This document shows positions 12,421-23,670 of a stretch of DNA of 64,000 nucleotides, piece after piece. Position 1 is the stretch's first letter. Each line of letters opens with the position of its first letter. The translations under genes and the position numbers were made by a program. The DNA is from Nannobrachium achirus (Eukaryota > Chordata > Actinopteri > Myctophiformes > Myctophidae), in NCBI GenBank assembly GCA_963921795.1, contig OY997642.1, forward strand, positions 58,231,927-58,295,926, written 5' to 3'. Below the pieces are notes generated by a model that saw nothing but the letters and a program-made list of their open reading frames with translations, searched no databases and was not told the DNA's origin.

Positions 12421-13502
12421 GTGAGAAAATATTACTTTAAATGTTTGTTTTAGAAGCAGAAGAATAATTTGCATAAAACCGCAATATGCATTGAATTATT
12501 AAAAAAGCATGTTTCAATTTTTAAAAAATCCGATCTGACAGATCTTTAGATATTGGTCCAAAGTTCATGTAAAAAAAGTTCTGTGCACGTGACGCGAAAG
12601 TTCCGGAATAAAAGCGGGTTTAAGTGTTTTACAAACTGCTCAAAATGGCGGAAAATCTAAGGGCGGAGCTTACTTAACAAAGACACAGATGTCTTCCGCT
12701 TGAGTCAAGGCACGCGTGTAAGCAAGTTGCATGTCTTCAAACGAAACGAGGCATGACTTATGCCCCTTTAAAGTTTGAGTTTTCAAACGCTTCGTATAGC
12801 GCCCCCCTTTGGCCAATTGGAGTAAGATTGCTTTCAGTGATATTTGGACTAACCCTCTACATATTTGCCAAATGCCATGAACGTGTCACTTTGCATGTAT
12901 GATTTAGAGGCAGAAGAATAATTTGCATGAAACTGCATTATAGAGTGAATTATTAAAAAATAATGTTTTGCTTTAAAAGAAATCCGGCCGCTGTGCGATG
13001 ACCGTATTGGTCCAAAGTTCATGTAAAAAACGTTTCGCGCACGTTACGCGAAAATCCCAGGAGGAGATAGATTTTGACTGTTTTTCATATAATTCAAAAT
13101 TGTGGGAGAGGTAAAGGTCAGAGGTCAAAAGTCAGAGTGTAAAAGTTGTTCGGCATGAGGAGACGCATAAGTGTATACAGGTTTCATGGCTGGATCTGAA
13201 ACAGAGCATGAGCTTTACCTGTTCAAAGTTGGCATTTTTCAAAGGCTTCCTACAGCGCCACCCTTTGGCCGATTGTTGCGAGCTTCGCGTTTTAGCCGTT
13301 TGGCATAGTCCTCTGCCATACTGCCGAGTTTCGTAAAAAGCGACTGCACGGTCTAGCCGCTAGAGAAAAAGTGGCGGAAGAATAATAATAATGGGAAAGT
13401 CCAATATCAATAAGTGGCCATTTGCCACTTCGTGGCCTTACAGGCGAGCCCACAAATATTGACAATATCTAAAGTGTGCTCGCCTTACAGGCGAGCCCAC
13501 AA
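12421..13502 (+). repeat. 5'-truncated R1 copy plus variant tail
   Basis: It shares the two internal sub-repeats of R1 (about 12450 and 12850) and the 'cctacagcgccaccctttgg' box. It then continues into a tail with 'gtggcggaagaataataata', 'aatatcaataagtggcca' and two copies of the 'caggcgagcccacaa' terminus (13444-13456 and 13487-13502). The tail variant also occurs at 33961-34335 and, inverted, at about 50757-50950, so R1 has at least two 3'-end subtypes. Confidence 0.75.
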
Positions 13503-13909
13503 TAATACAAACAAGATAGACTGCTATCAAAGCAAACCTGCTGGGCTTCCATAACACTCAGCAGTACCACAGCTGATCACCTTCATGCCCTTACACATTG
13601 ATGAAGCAATTTGTTCAAATGTAACCAAGATCAATATTGAGTCCATATTTAATTACAGTAACCTAATTTAAAGATGGTTGTCATTTCTGTATTATAAATT
13701 ATTTTTATGATTGGTCTCATGCAATATTTTATTATTATGAGATAGGTATTTTAATATTTTTTAAATTCAGGAGCCTAGTCAAGATCAAAAGAAGCGGGTT
13801 TAAATATTTCACTTACTGTGCAATAAATCTAGAATATATCAAAGTTTCAAATTGTCTTTTCTTTCTACTTTTGTGATTTTCGAAGGATCTACCTATAGTT
13901 TATACTTAC
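13503..13909. other. AT-rich non-coding stretch
   Basis: No repeat, domain or splice pair is recognised, except that 13904-13909 would be the donor of the exon candidate on the minus strand. Confidence 0.45.
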
Positions 13910-14110
13910 TGCAACTCGTGCGTAGTCAGTATGCCTTGAGCCATTGTTGAACTTTCTTTGCTTTTCGGCCCACTCCGGGCCAAACTTCAACACTTTTGTT
14001 GCCACCGCTGTTTTGAGCGGCAAGGCTGATGAACACTCACGACAGTTTTTTTTCCTGGCCTCCGTCACGGCTGCACATTTGGGCCATTTTACAGTTTTCG
14101 GCTTCGTCAT
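13910..14110 (-). CDS. Possible first coding exon with a Cys cluster
   Basis: On the minus strand an ATG opens a 67-codon frame that ends exactly before a consensus splice donor (gtaagt at 13909-13904), in phase 0. The peptide begins MTKPKTVKWPKCAAV, has KNCREC some ten residues later, and continues GPEWAEKQRKFNN. The spacing looks like a small zinc ribbon (CxxC...CxxC), but the first Cys is Trp. That suggests a damaged copy or a family without an intact site. Downstream exons were not found, and it may be a fragment of a dispersed gene family. No function is proposed. Confidence 0.3.
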
Positions 14111-14208
14111 TTTTTATACTGTTGAGACAAAGACAAATATCCAGATTTTTACTTAATGCATTGATTTCTAATTTTACGAATGTAAAGAAGGATCAAAATA
14201 CACTCTTA

Positions 14209-14260
14209 TGGCAGTGGTGCTCTAAACGTTTAATGTCAAGGACCCCAAATTATATTCATT
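14209..14260 (+). mobile_element. Left end of a hAT-like element (fragment)
   Basis: The motif cagtggtgctctaaacg followed by 'aatgtcaaggacccc' is typical of the outer end of Charlie-type hAT elements in vertebrates. A matching right end was not found nearby, so this is called a fragment. Confidence 0.4.
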
Positions 14261-14277
14261 TGCTATTCACAAATAGC

Positions 14278-14336
14278 AGATCTTCAAGCTCACAATATGT
14301 TGCATAGCGATGTGTTGTGAGCTTTTAGATCAGCCA
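14278..14336. repeat. Small hairpin element H (copy 1)
   Basis: An inverted repeat with the arms 'cttcaagctcacaatatg' and 'tgttgtgagcttttagatc'. It is a diverged member of a hairpin family also seen at 19333, 28991, 29951, 49475 and 58533. Confidence 0.65.
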
Positions 14337-14960
14337 TTTAAGATAAACCCCTTCAATAAAATTGGGTTAAAGCCGGTTGCACCACGGTGGACTATTTTGG
14401 ATCTGTTTAATATTGCACAATTCTGTTATTTTACAAAAGCTTTAGTTTACAACTATTTTCAGAATGATGTAGATTTAAAGTTTCTAAAAAGATTCTTCAA
14501 TAGCTTGACAAAAGCTACATCAATACATCTTCAGTACAGTTGGTATTCAAAGAGAATTCTCTGTGTGCATCCATTTGTAACATTTACATAGTTGTGTGTT
14601 GTGTCGAGGGGCACACGGCCAAAGAGAGGGGCAACGACGGCCATGGCCGTCGTGGCCGCCGTGAATTTCCTGCCCTGGTAGCTACCGTACTTATTTTGTA
14701 AGAGAGCTTTAATAAATAATAACTTGAATAGACAGCTACATTTGTTTAGTTTGTCCAACATTGAACAAACATCACTACAATGTCTGTCATGTATTAGTTG
14801 TGAGTTAAAGATGTGTGCTTGTGTTATAAGTTATTGTGTTTTAAGTTGTTGGTACTCAATGCACATCAAAGAAACCTGTAAGGGGGGGGGGGGTGAATGC
14901 ATAATACCCTTAAGATCAAACATTACAGTGTTCACCAAATGGACCCTTACAGTTTTGTAA
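14337..14960. other. Non-coding stretch, no gene recognised
   Basis: It contains a short GC-rich palindromic patch (acggccatggccgt, about 14637-14650) and a poly-G run near 14882. No supported exon is seen. Confidence 0.45.
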
Positions 14961-15495
14961 CTAAACAATATGGGGTCTTCCCTATGTTCCCCACTTCCCC
15001 CCCAAAAAGGTTTTATGTTCCCCAGGTTCTATGTTCCTCACCCACCCTACCCCAAAAGTCAAAGTCAGGAAATGGTGGGACATAGCTGGGCACTAAGAAC
15101 ATGTAGGCAATTAGGTGCATAGGTGCTCACAATGTCCCTATAGTGCCCAGATGTCTCCCCCTACTGTAAGTGCCCAGATGTCCAGGTGCCCACTCGTTCA
15201 GATGCCCAGTCATAACAAAAGTATGGTGCCCAGATGTCACTAGTGCCCCCTGTCCCACTAGTATTCGTAATTTCTCCCCATTATTGTGTTTAGAGTTGTT
15301 ATTAATACCGTAATTAGAAATGAATGTTTCCTGCATGTTTGGATGAGCGGGGAACATAGAACCTATTTTGTAGGGGTAAGAGGGGAACATAGAACCTGGG
15401 GAACATAGGACCATTTTTGGTTAAGAGGGGAACATAGAACCTTTTTTGTGGGGGTAAATGGGGAACATGGAACCTGGGGAACATAGGTACTAACC
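14961..15495. repeat. Inverted minisatellite of 'ggggaacatagaacc' units
   Basis: The left part (about 14975-15075) repeats 'tatgttcccc', and the right part (about 15345-15492) repeats the complement ggggaacatagaacc at least six times. Between them a second short motif, gtgcccagatgtc, recurs four to five times (15146-15245). The two halves face each other as a large imperfect palindrome. Confidence 0.75.
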
Positions 15496-16626
15496 TGAGG
15501 CCAGCCTATATACAATGCAGCTTACTACCATAGGTTTTAACATGTGTGGGGATGAAGTCTAGCTCCAGCTAGGCTCCGCTACATAGGTACGGTCCCAACC
15601 ATTATGATCGCTAATCATAAAACATTTGATTACTTTTGTGCATTCAGAATGGTAAACAAATAATGATTACATTTAGTTTTGCCTTTAGAGTTTGGCAGAT
15701 AGAATAAATAACTACACGCAAATGAAGGGAGACCCAAATAGCCAAACTCATGTTGTTGTGAGCTTGGCTGGTTAGTAGCTTATCGTAGCTCCACATTAAA
15801 CTAGTTTTACACTTATACAGACCGAGCAACGTGCTACTTGATACACACCCTAACATGTTAACAGCAACCCCGTGTTGTGGTCTTATGATTTAGTGTTTAG
15901 TTCAGATTAAACAATGTATTTTATTATATAAACAAATGGAAGAGAGAAAAGTCTTACCGCGCCGAGTTGAAAACAAACCGCAATGCATTATGGGAGGAGC
16001 AGAGCAGACGTAGATGCGCAGAAGTCCTTGCGTCATGACGCTTTTACCATCACCATAGCAACCCCAGTGTACACTGCTCTGTCTGTCTGAGCAACCCGCG
16101 ATAGCAACAGACAACCTTCAGAATCAACTTCAACATTGTTTACGTCCTAAATGTAACAAAAAACATGACATCGTTTTGAGAAAACATAAATGCTGCTATT
16201 TGTTCCAAAACGACTGCAAAAGATTGCTGCTATCTGTTTCAAAAAAATTAAAAGCAAGCCAAACCCAACATTGGTTGCTATAACGGCATTTCCGGTCAAG
16301 AGAGGATACGGAAACGTTGTGTTATGCGGACGTGGTGACAATCCGGATGCAGTAGGCGGAATCTAATCAGTAAATGTAATCAGGAAATGAGAAATAACGA
16401 TGTATTGCAGTACATTTTCATAAATTAGGCATTTCAGTGCCAGAATAATTGATTTATGGACAGGCGCATCTATTATATAGATACATTATATTTAAAAAAG
16501 AAAAGTTTTGATCAAAGCTTTACTACTGTCAATCATGTCGTGCATGCGGAAGTAATGTCACGTGACGTCACGGGTTGGAAACGTTAAATAAAAGTGTCGT
16601 TCTCAGAGAATACTCAAAGATTAAAT
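15496..16626. other. Non-coding stretch, nothing recognised
   Basis: A weak 'tgttgtgagcttgg' match to hairpin H occurs near 15755. No coding exon could be supported; the 60-70 aa minus-strand open frames have no recognisable domain. Confidence 0.45.
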
Positions 16627-18272
16627 ACCAGTAAGACTCCCTAATCGGGAGATAAGCGACCGTTGGTCGCTTATCTCGCTTATGTGTACGGTGTGACATC
16701 ACACCGTACACAAATGACCCTTATATAAGACCGGCATTATCTACCGACAGATTAGTAACAAGATGTCAAAATCATTGAAGGTTGAATCTCCAGATATGGA
16801 GATAACCAACACATCCCTCCATATATGGAGATAACCGACGAATCTCACTGTCTGACCTCACAAGCGCCATATTTGGACACGAACAACATATAACTCCATA
16901 TATAGAGACATAGCTGCTGACATCAGTATGACATCACACTGCTGACATCAGTATGACATCACCCCGTACACAAATGACCCTTATATAAGACCGGCATTAT
17001 CTACCGACAGATTAGTAACAAGATGTCAAAATCGTTTAAGGTTGAATCTCCAGATATGGAGATAACCAACACATCCCTCCATATATGGAGATAACCGACG
17101 AATCTCACTAAGTCTGACCTCACAAGCCCCATATTTGGACACGAACAACATATAACTCCATATATAGAGACATAGCTGCTGACATCAGTATGACATCACA
17201 CTGCTGACATCAGTATGACATCACACCGTACACAAATGACCCTTATATAAGACCGGCATTATCTACCGACAGATTAGATGCAAGCAGGGTCCGAGGCAGG
17301 TCATCACTGCCAGCATGACTCACACCATCCTTCCTAGACGATTTTGACATATTGTTGCGACCGTCAGGTCGCTGTTTAGTATCAAAACCTCCACCGGCCG
17401 TCCGTCGGTCGGTCGGTCGGTCACACGTCACACGTCACACCTTTGCCGTTGCGACCGTGAGGTCGCAGTTTAGTATCAAAACCTCCACCGGCCGTCCGTC
17501 GGTCGGTCGGTCACACGTCACACGTCACACCTTTGCCCTGCTCATATCTCCGCATCAGTAACCGTGAGGTCGCAGTTTAGTATCAAAACCTCCACCGGCC
17601 GTCCGTCGGTCGGTCGGTCACATGTCACACGTCACACCTTTGCCCTGCTCATATCTCCGCATCAGTATGACATCACACTGCTTGGTGTGTGCCGTCAGGG
17701 TCATTTGTGTACGGTGTGATGTCATACTGATGTCAGCAGTGTGGTCGGTCACACGTCACACGTCACACGTCACACCTTTGCCCTGCTCATATATCCGCAT
17801 CAGTATGACATCACACTGCTGACATCAGTATGACATCTCACTAAGTCTGACCTCACAAGCCCCATATTTGGACACGAACAACATACAACATATAACTCCA
17901 TATATAGAGACATAGCTGCTGACATCAGTATGACATCACACTGCTGACATCAGTATGACATCACACCGTACACAAATTACCCTTATATAAGACCGGCATT
18001 ATCTACCGACAGATTAGATGCAAGCAGGATCGCAGTTTAGTATCAAAACCTCCACCAGCCGTCCGTCGGTCGGTCGGTCGGTCACACGTCACACGTCACA
18101 CCTTTGCCCTGCTCATATCTCCGCATCAGTATGACATCACACTGCTGACATCAGTATGACATCACACCGTACATATGAGCAGGGCAAAGGTGTGACGTGT
18201 GACGTGTGACCGACCGACCGACGGACGGCCGGTGGAGGTTTTGATACTAAACTGCGACCTGACGGTCGCAAC
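16627..18272. repeat. Composite tandem/palindromic element (family R2)
   Basis: It starts with accagtaagactccctaatc then gggagataagcgacc. A ~260-bp unit ('cttatataagaccggcatta' at 16711, 16971 and 17233; again at about 17975) is followed by a ~100-bp unit with 'atcaaaacctccaccggcc', 'gtccgtcggtcggtcggtc' and 'cacacgtcacacctttgccc'. The smaller unit occurs at about 17380, 17475, 17580 and 18045, and once inverted at 18171-18272. Many units contain 'catcagtatgacatcacac'. The same termini delimit shorter elements at 24735-26384, 32283-32810 and 52705-53370. Confidence 0.75.
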
Positions 18273-18684
18273 AAAACTAGGATGGATGCTCACACATATT
18301 TACAGGTTTTTGTGTGTGCTGGCGTGTGGTTTGGTTTAAACAAGCTGCTTAGCGCACGTTTTGGATTTTTACCCTCCAAAGCTGACGTCAGCACCAGGAA
18401 GTTGCTGAGAAATTCGCTGAGTGCGCATGCGTGGGCGGAGACGGAGCGGTCTGCCGTCTCTAGACCTCAATGAATGTCTATGAGTGGACCCTGGAAGGCA
18501 GATAGTGCTGTCGCTGGCTGCCAGAGAAAGCACGCACTGCCTTCCCCGGATTCTGACAAAAAGTAGTTATGTGCCGTACTCGGTGTGAGACTGTATGCCA
18601 CAGTATCAATCAAAAATCACGCCTGTGGCTGTGGCGCTCTGGCGCGCCATGGACATAGGCTACCCCAATTGCAATAACAGTGGT

Positions 18685-19113
18685 CAGTCTCGTTTTTCTG
18701 CCACCAAAATGTGGAAAGCCTTACCGAAGGCCATAAAGGAGTGTGGATCACTAGCATCCTTTAAAATTGCCCTGAAAAACCACTTACAGGCAGCAGCCGT
18801 TCGCAACTGGTAAAAAAAAAAAAGAACTTAGCCCAACACTACCCTCCCCTGCCCCTTCTTTGTATATACTTACTGTTTGGTTAGACTTACTGTTTTTTTT
18901 TTGTTTTTTTTTCTTTACATATCTAATGCATAGTACTGTGTTCTATTCGTCTGTCATTCAATGTTATATGAGATACTTTAATGGTTTCCTGTGGAAATAA
19001 GCGTCTTTTCATGGATCTCCTTTTAGTAGACCTTGTACCAGTGAACTGTACCGTCATGAAACTGTACCTTTTCCTATACAAACTTCTAATAAAGTCTTCA
19101 ATCAATCAAATCA
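18685..19113 (+). mobile_element. 3' tail of an L2-like LINE
   Basis: The last ~40 codons of a reverse-transcriptase ORF are readable: FSATKMWKALPKAIKECG, then LASFKIALKNHLQ and a stop near 18813. This pattern of 'FS...P.LWN.LP..I......FK..LK..L' is typical of the C-terminus of L2/CR1-like non-LTR elements. A ~280-bp 3' UTR follows and ends in an aataaag motif and caatcaatcaaatcaat repeats. The paralogous block at 49.2 kb lacks it, so it is a 5'-truncated insertion that postdates the duplication, or was lost from the other copy. Confidence 0.7.
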
Positions 19114-19332
19114 ATGTCAAATTATCTTTTATTTCAAGACTATAAAAGCTACAGTAGGCTATATGGGTCCAGTGTATAGGCCTATATTATGCCTCGGCCT
19201 CCTCCTTGCGTCATTTCACCGACCGACTGCATAACATATCCTACATGATTATGTATTCATATTTTTTTTCAAACAAGCAAACACAAACAAAAATTACATA
19301 TAAAAAGAATAATAAGAAGTAGGATAGGCCTA

Positions 19333-19410
19333 TAGTGAAAATAGCTAATCTACAAGCTCACAGCAAGTGAAGAGACGCGTTGTGAGCTTGTAGATCTGCT
19401 GTTTTCACTA
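19333..19410. repeat. Small hairpin element H (copy 2)
   Basis: A near-perfect palindrome with outer arms tagtgaaaatagc / gctgttttcacta, inner arms tctacaagctcaca / tgtgagcttgtagatc, and a short loop. It is conserved in the duplicated copy at 49475-49552. Confidence 0.85.
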
Positions 19411-19827
19411 GTTGGGGTCCCGGCAGGGAAAACTTCTAATCAATTTGTGTTAGATTTAAATTGCGTCTGTTATCACGGTAATTGGACAATATTTAGGTGG
19501 TTGTCAGAAAGAAACGTTCATGCACATGCACACCGTGGTGCATGCACTGTAAGTCACCCAGATAAATCTCTTGTTCTTTTGATTGAATAGGCTACTTTAT
19601 TAGCAGTTTGCATATAAAAAACACAGGGACAGGGCAATAGCATTAGGCTACTTCAGATATGTCACGTTAATGTTAATGCGTTATGGTTACGTTATGGTAT
19701 AAAGGCTACAAAGGCTCCGTCTGGACTGGATCTTGTTGTCCGGTGTGTTTGGTTTACTATGATTGGCGGAGCGTTTCATTTTCTGTTGCTGCAACCTCGA
19801 CAAATACGCGATGTCCTTGACGCAGAT

Positions 19828-20015
19828 GGTAGCACTGTCGCCTCACAGCTAGAAGGTCCTGGATTTGACTCCCGCTGGGGGACGCTGTGGGCGCTGGGGG
19901 CGTGTTCTCTCCTCCGTGTCATCAGCACTAGGTTGGGTTGGCGAAAGGGCCTTTCTGTGTGGAGTTTGCATGTTCTCCCCGTGTCTCCTAGGTTAGATAC
20001 CCTAAAAAAAAACAT
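19828..20015 (+). repeat. Common teleost dispersed repeat
   Basis: The phrases 'agcactgtcgcctcacagc', 'gaaggtcctggatttgactc' and 'ctttctgtgtggagtttgca' followed by 'tgttctccccgtgtct' mark a repeat that is very widespread in fish genomes (recalled). The antisense reading frame through it is a shadow. Confidence 0.6.
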
Positions 20016-20205
20016 GCAGTAATCCTGGTCTCTATAATGCCTACCCCTGGCCAGCCGGGGCGCGTGATGGAGGGGAAAGGAACTGGTTGGAATAACGTGT
20101 TCCTTCCATATCCAAACCGGGGAACTCCCCCTTGTCAGGTGAAAAGAAGCAACTTGGACTACTCATGCACTGAAGGAAGCATGAGGTCAGTCCATTGTCT
20201 CCCCA

Positions 20206-21999
20206 GGCGTGGGGAGGCAGAGGGAGAGCAGAAACCAGGATTACAGGTTAGGTCATTGGCACTGGGTGAAAAAATGGGTTACACAATTGTGGGATAAAAA
20301 AATTAGAAGTCACGTAGGTTAACGATAACGAAGCAAATCATTGACAGCTATCATGTGAATCAAATTTCTTTATTATTTAATGGATCGTATCTGACCTTTC
20401 TCTCTCAAAAAATAGTTCTTATCGTATCCTGTGTATCAAAGGTCGTTGGTTGGACACAAACAGTCGCCGGCATAAATTATGTTTGTGCATAGGCCTACAG
20501 CCAGGTGACCTGATAACGAAGCAAATCATTGTCAGCTATCATGTGACACACAATTCTTTATTATTTAATCGATCACATCTGATCTTTCTCTCTCATAAAA
20601 AATAGCTTACTGTCTGTGTATCAAAGGTCGTTGGTTGGACAAAGACAGTCTCCGGTGAAGAGGATGGTGCGTGCATTTTTGAATATATATATATATTTGA
20701 ATACTGCTTTTATATCCGAGAAAAGAAAATCGGAATTACAGTCCAAACGTTCTGTTTTCTGCATTTTAATGTACCATCTTAGAACTGAAAATGGGTAAAA
20801 TTGTTCTGTTTTCCGAATACTGTTTAGGAATGGTTAAACAAAACTCAAAAAAGGGTAATATAAAACTATAGTTCCGATTTTCGTTGGTGTGGTACAAAAT
20901 GCAAAATACCAAACACCAAACACCATCGCTCAACAGGTCCGAGGCGTACTGAATTCTAGTAAACTGATTTTTGGTCCGCAGGGAAGAGCAGTGCTTCCTC
21001 GCACGTGGTCCCCGCGGAGGACCGCCAAACTCGGCAGGGACGCTCTCGGGGCCTCCCCCGAGTCGCCCGTCGCCGTGAGTGCCAGCCCGGCGAATGCACT
21101 CGCACTCGCTCCTTCGGGAGGGGGCACAGCCGGGCTGCCGGTTCCCCGTCCGTGGGTCGCTCCCCAGGCGGTAGATCTGCTCTCAGCTCCGGGTCGGGAC
21201 CGCTGGACCCCTCAGTGGATGATGATGATCCGGGGCATCCGTGGATCGCTCCTGGGCGCGTTATGAGCGAGAAAACGCGGCGGCGGTGCAGCGTGGGGTG
21301 GCCAAGTGGCCCTCTTTCGGCAGCGGGCGGCTTGTTCGCCTCGGGAGTATCAACAAGTTTTGTTTAACAATTTCTAAACAGTATTCAGAAAACAGAAGAT
21401 TTTACCAAGTCATTCCTATTTTAATTTCTCCGATGTCAAATCAGAAATCAGATGGCCGAAAAATACACGGGCCGAGGATGTTTGTGCATACAGACAGTTG
21501 ACCTGATCACAGCTATCATGATTCATGTGACACAGAATTCTTTATTATTTAATGGATCATAATATTATATGATCTTTCTCTCCCATATAAAATCGTTCGT
21601 ATCATAGCCTGTGTATCAAAGGTCGTTGGTTGGAGACAGACAGTCTCCGATATAGAGGATGTTTGTGTGTACAGCCAGGTGACCTGATGAGAGCCTGGTT
21701 CATACTGTACAACGTGTGTTCATCTCAAATAAGAAGTACAATGTGAGACATGCATATGCCGCTCTGATGATGGGGTCCAGAAATTATGGCAAATAATACC
21801 CTACACCTACGTAAATTAGTTAGACAGTTTGTCAAACTAGATGAGACTTTCGGTCAGACCATAACAAATACATATGCATCGCCTATCTATCATCATCAGC
21901 AATATTTAACAGCAAATGATCTTTTGTCAGGTGTGTGTGCTCTGAAAATACACAAATAACTCACGTTACCAAATATAAGCCGTGCAAGGTACGTCTGGT
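20206..21999. repeat. Segmental duplication block A2: ~185-bp tandem units flanking a GC-rich core
   Basis: The block pairs with 55266-57282. It has tandem-type units of about 185 bp, each with 'tcaaaggtcgttggttgga' (20436, 20621, 21616), 'cttta ttatttaatggatc' and 'gacctgat'. These flank a GC-rich core at about 20926-21360. The two blocks share the same order and differ in unit number and by a ~115-bp insertion in the other copy (57035-57150). Confidence 0.85.
20926..21360 (+). other. GC-rich core of the duplicated block
   Basis: About 65-70% GC in AT-rich surroundings, and nearly identical to 55926-56345, with only a few substitutions over the first ~330 bases. Two overlapping frames stay open in both copies. 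One reads GRAVLPRTWSPRRTAKLGRD and the other RQTRQGRSRGLPRVARRREC then GSGPLDPSVDDDDPGHPW. Neither matches a domain I recognise. It could be a CpG-rich promoter-like module, a captured exon or part of a mobile element. Coding status is undecided. Confidence 0.5.
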
Positions 22000-22151
22000 T
22001 ATTTTAAGACAACAGGGAACAAGGAGTCTTGCCAAATGATACTATAACATTTTCTTGTTTGACAGTGCTTGGAGTCCGGCCTCCATTTTAGTAAGCATGC
22101 AGAGTCAGCCCATTTACCAGAAATGGGATGAATGTTTATTTCTTTGGCAAC

Positions 22152-22505
22152 CAGGGGCGGGCTGGCCATCTGGCATACAGGGCATTTGCCCGGTGGGCTG
22201 GTAGGCTAGGGGGCTGGGGGGGCTGGTGTAAAAAGAAAAAAAGAAAGAAAATAGCCAAAGTTCTGACACATTTTGGCACTAATCATGTTCATACTCCGCT
22301 GTTTGGTGGTGAGAACTGTATGCTAACTTATACAATTTATGGATTGTGTAGTTGTGTAGTTTGTTGTCTGTAAAAGTTGTGGTATTAAACACTTGTGTAT
22401 TTATATGTGCCGCCCTCGACCGGTAGAGTATCTTTGCGCGTGTTGGTTGTGGGGGCTGGTCTGGCCAAGATGCCAGGGCTGAATTTTAGTCCCAGTCCGT
22501 CCCTG
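22152..22505. mobile_element. Non-autonomous hAT element, 8-bp TSD
   Basis: The element begins caggggcgggctggcc and ends 'cccagtccgtccctg'. It is flanked on both sides by the exact 8-bp duplication ttggcaac (22144-22151 and 22506-22513). It is 354 bp long with no transposase. The CAGGGGCGG...CCGTCCCTG ends plus an 8-bp TSD place it in the hAT superfamily. Confidence 0.9.
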
Positions 22506-22513
22506 TTGGCAAC

Positions 22514-23185
22514 AAACAGCAAATAACAGGGCTTTATGGGATAATGAATCTGACAAATCATTTTTCTGAAAAAAAAAAACACCCATCACATACTACCTGT
22601 ATACTGTTTCTGGATTTCTTGACTATATTATGTGTTAACAACACTGATCTCCGATTTATTTATTATTATTATTTAATAATTTAACAGTTAAGATTAAAAA
22701 CTACAGCAGATTAAAACATGGCAGACTAAGCAACACAGCTGCAACAAACAAATGGTGTGTCCAGAGCAAAGAGCATGCAAATGTGCAAGCATGGTAGACA
22801 GTAGGACATTAAACAAAAAGTCATCAAGTCGACTCCCACCAGGGGAAGTCGAAAGTTGAAATAAATAAATTAAATGTCTCCACTCACATTGACAGGCTGG
22901 ACAGACAATGCAGTGACTGTAGTCAGAAGTGTTAACAGTAGCCACCAACTTGATCCTGTTGGAATTACACGTTTGGAGCTAGGATTATTATTATTCAATG
23001 ATGCTGGTTGCAGTGGAATCTATAATACTAGTAAGACACCTGAGGGTGACATGCGACCTCAGGGTGACATACGACCTCGCCCTAAAGGGCGAGGTCGCGC
23101 CAATTCTCGACCATCTGGCCAACCACAGCGTTTCTCTGACGATTCTAGTTGTTGTCATTCTGGGGGGAGTTTGTTCATGTTTTTG
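22514..23185. other. Non-coding stretch with GGGCGAGGTCGC-type hairpin
   Basis: No gene is seen. At about 23039-23096, three 'gggtgacat(g/a)cgacctc' phrases lead into 'gccctaaagggcgaggtcgc', a short GC palindrome reminiscent of R2 termini. Confidence 0.45.
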
Positions 23186-23302
23186 TGAGGGTATCAACCC
23201 TAGGAGACACGGGGAGAACATGCAAACTCCACACAGAAAGGCCCTATCGCCCACACCCTAGTTGGGGTTGGCGATAGGGCCTTTCTGTGTGGAGTTTGCC
23301 TA
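23186..23302. repeat. Palindromic copy of the common teleost repeat
   Basis: The 'ggagaacatgcaaactccac' block with 'acagaaaggccctatcgcc' is followed after a short spacer by its complement, 'ggcgatagggcctttctgtg'. The two form a head-to-head inverted pair of part of the repeat found at 19828-20015. Confidence 0.65.
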
Positions 23303-23670
23303 AACATGGAAATGTGGTACAGAACGACTCATATATGGGCATAAAAAGTATGTCATGTGACATCACTTCCTGTACAGACAGTCAGACAGACAGCCATTGA
23401 CTCCGGCCTAACAATGGCTACTGTCTATGACGGTAGTCCCATATGACATGTTGGACTGGACTATCTCCATATATAGTGTTCTCCACATCTCCATGTTTAG
23501 GCCAAACAGGTTTGCTCCATTTCTCCATGTATAGGTCCAAATGCCCAACGTTGAGCTTGACAACGAAACGTTCTTAACACAGCCGCCCCCATATTTACTT
23601 TAGAAAATATGTTAAATTCTAAGAACGTTTCGAGTACCGGTTTGATACAAGAGCGAATCCTGTGCGTCGA

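Larger units (their letters stand above)
18603..19812. repeat. Segmental duplication block A1 (pairs with 49118-49928)
   Basis: From atcaaaaatcacgcctgtgg to 'ctcgacaaatacgcgatg' this block aligns with 49118-49928 in the same orientation, with scattered substitutions and small indels. The main difference is the LINE tail at 18685-19113, present only here. Both copies contain hairpin H. With 20206-21999 it forms one duplicated region. Confidence 0.85.

Noticed and set aside
16700-18275. CRISPR-like array
   Set aside because: Units are long (100-260 bp), adjacent without unique spacers, mixed with inverted copies, and the genome is that of a vertebrate.
20889-21266. 125-aa frame across the GC-rich core as a gene
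   Set aside because: Openness is expected from GC content, two overlapping frames are open, and the duplicate has an in-frame stop near its end; listed as an undecided GC core instead.
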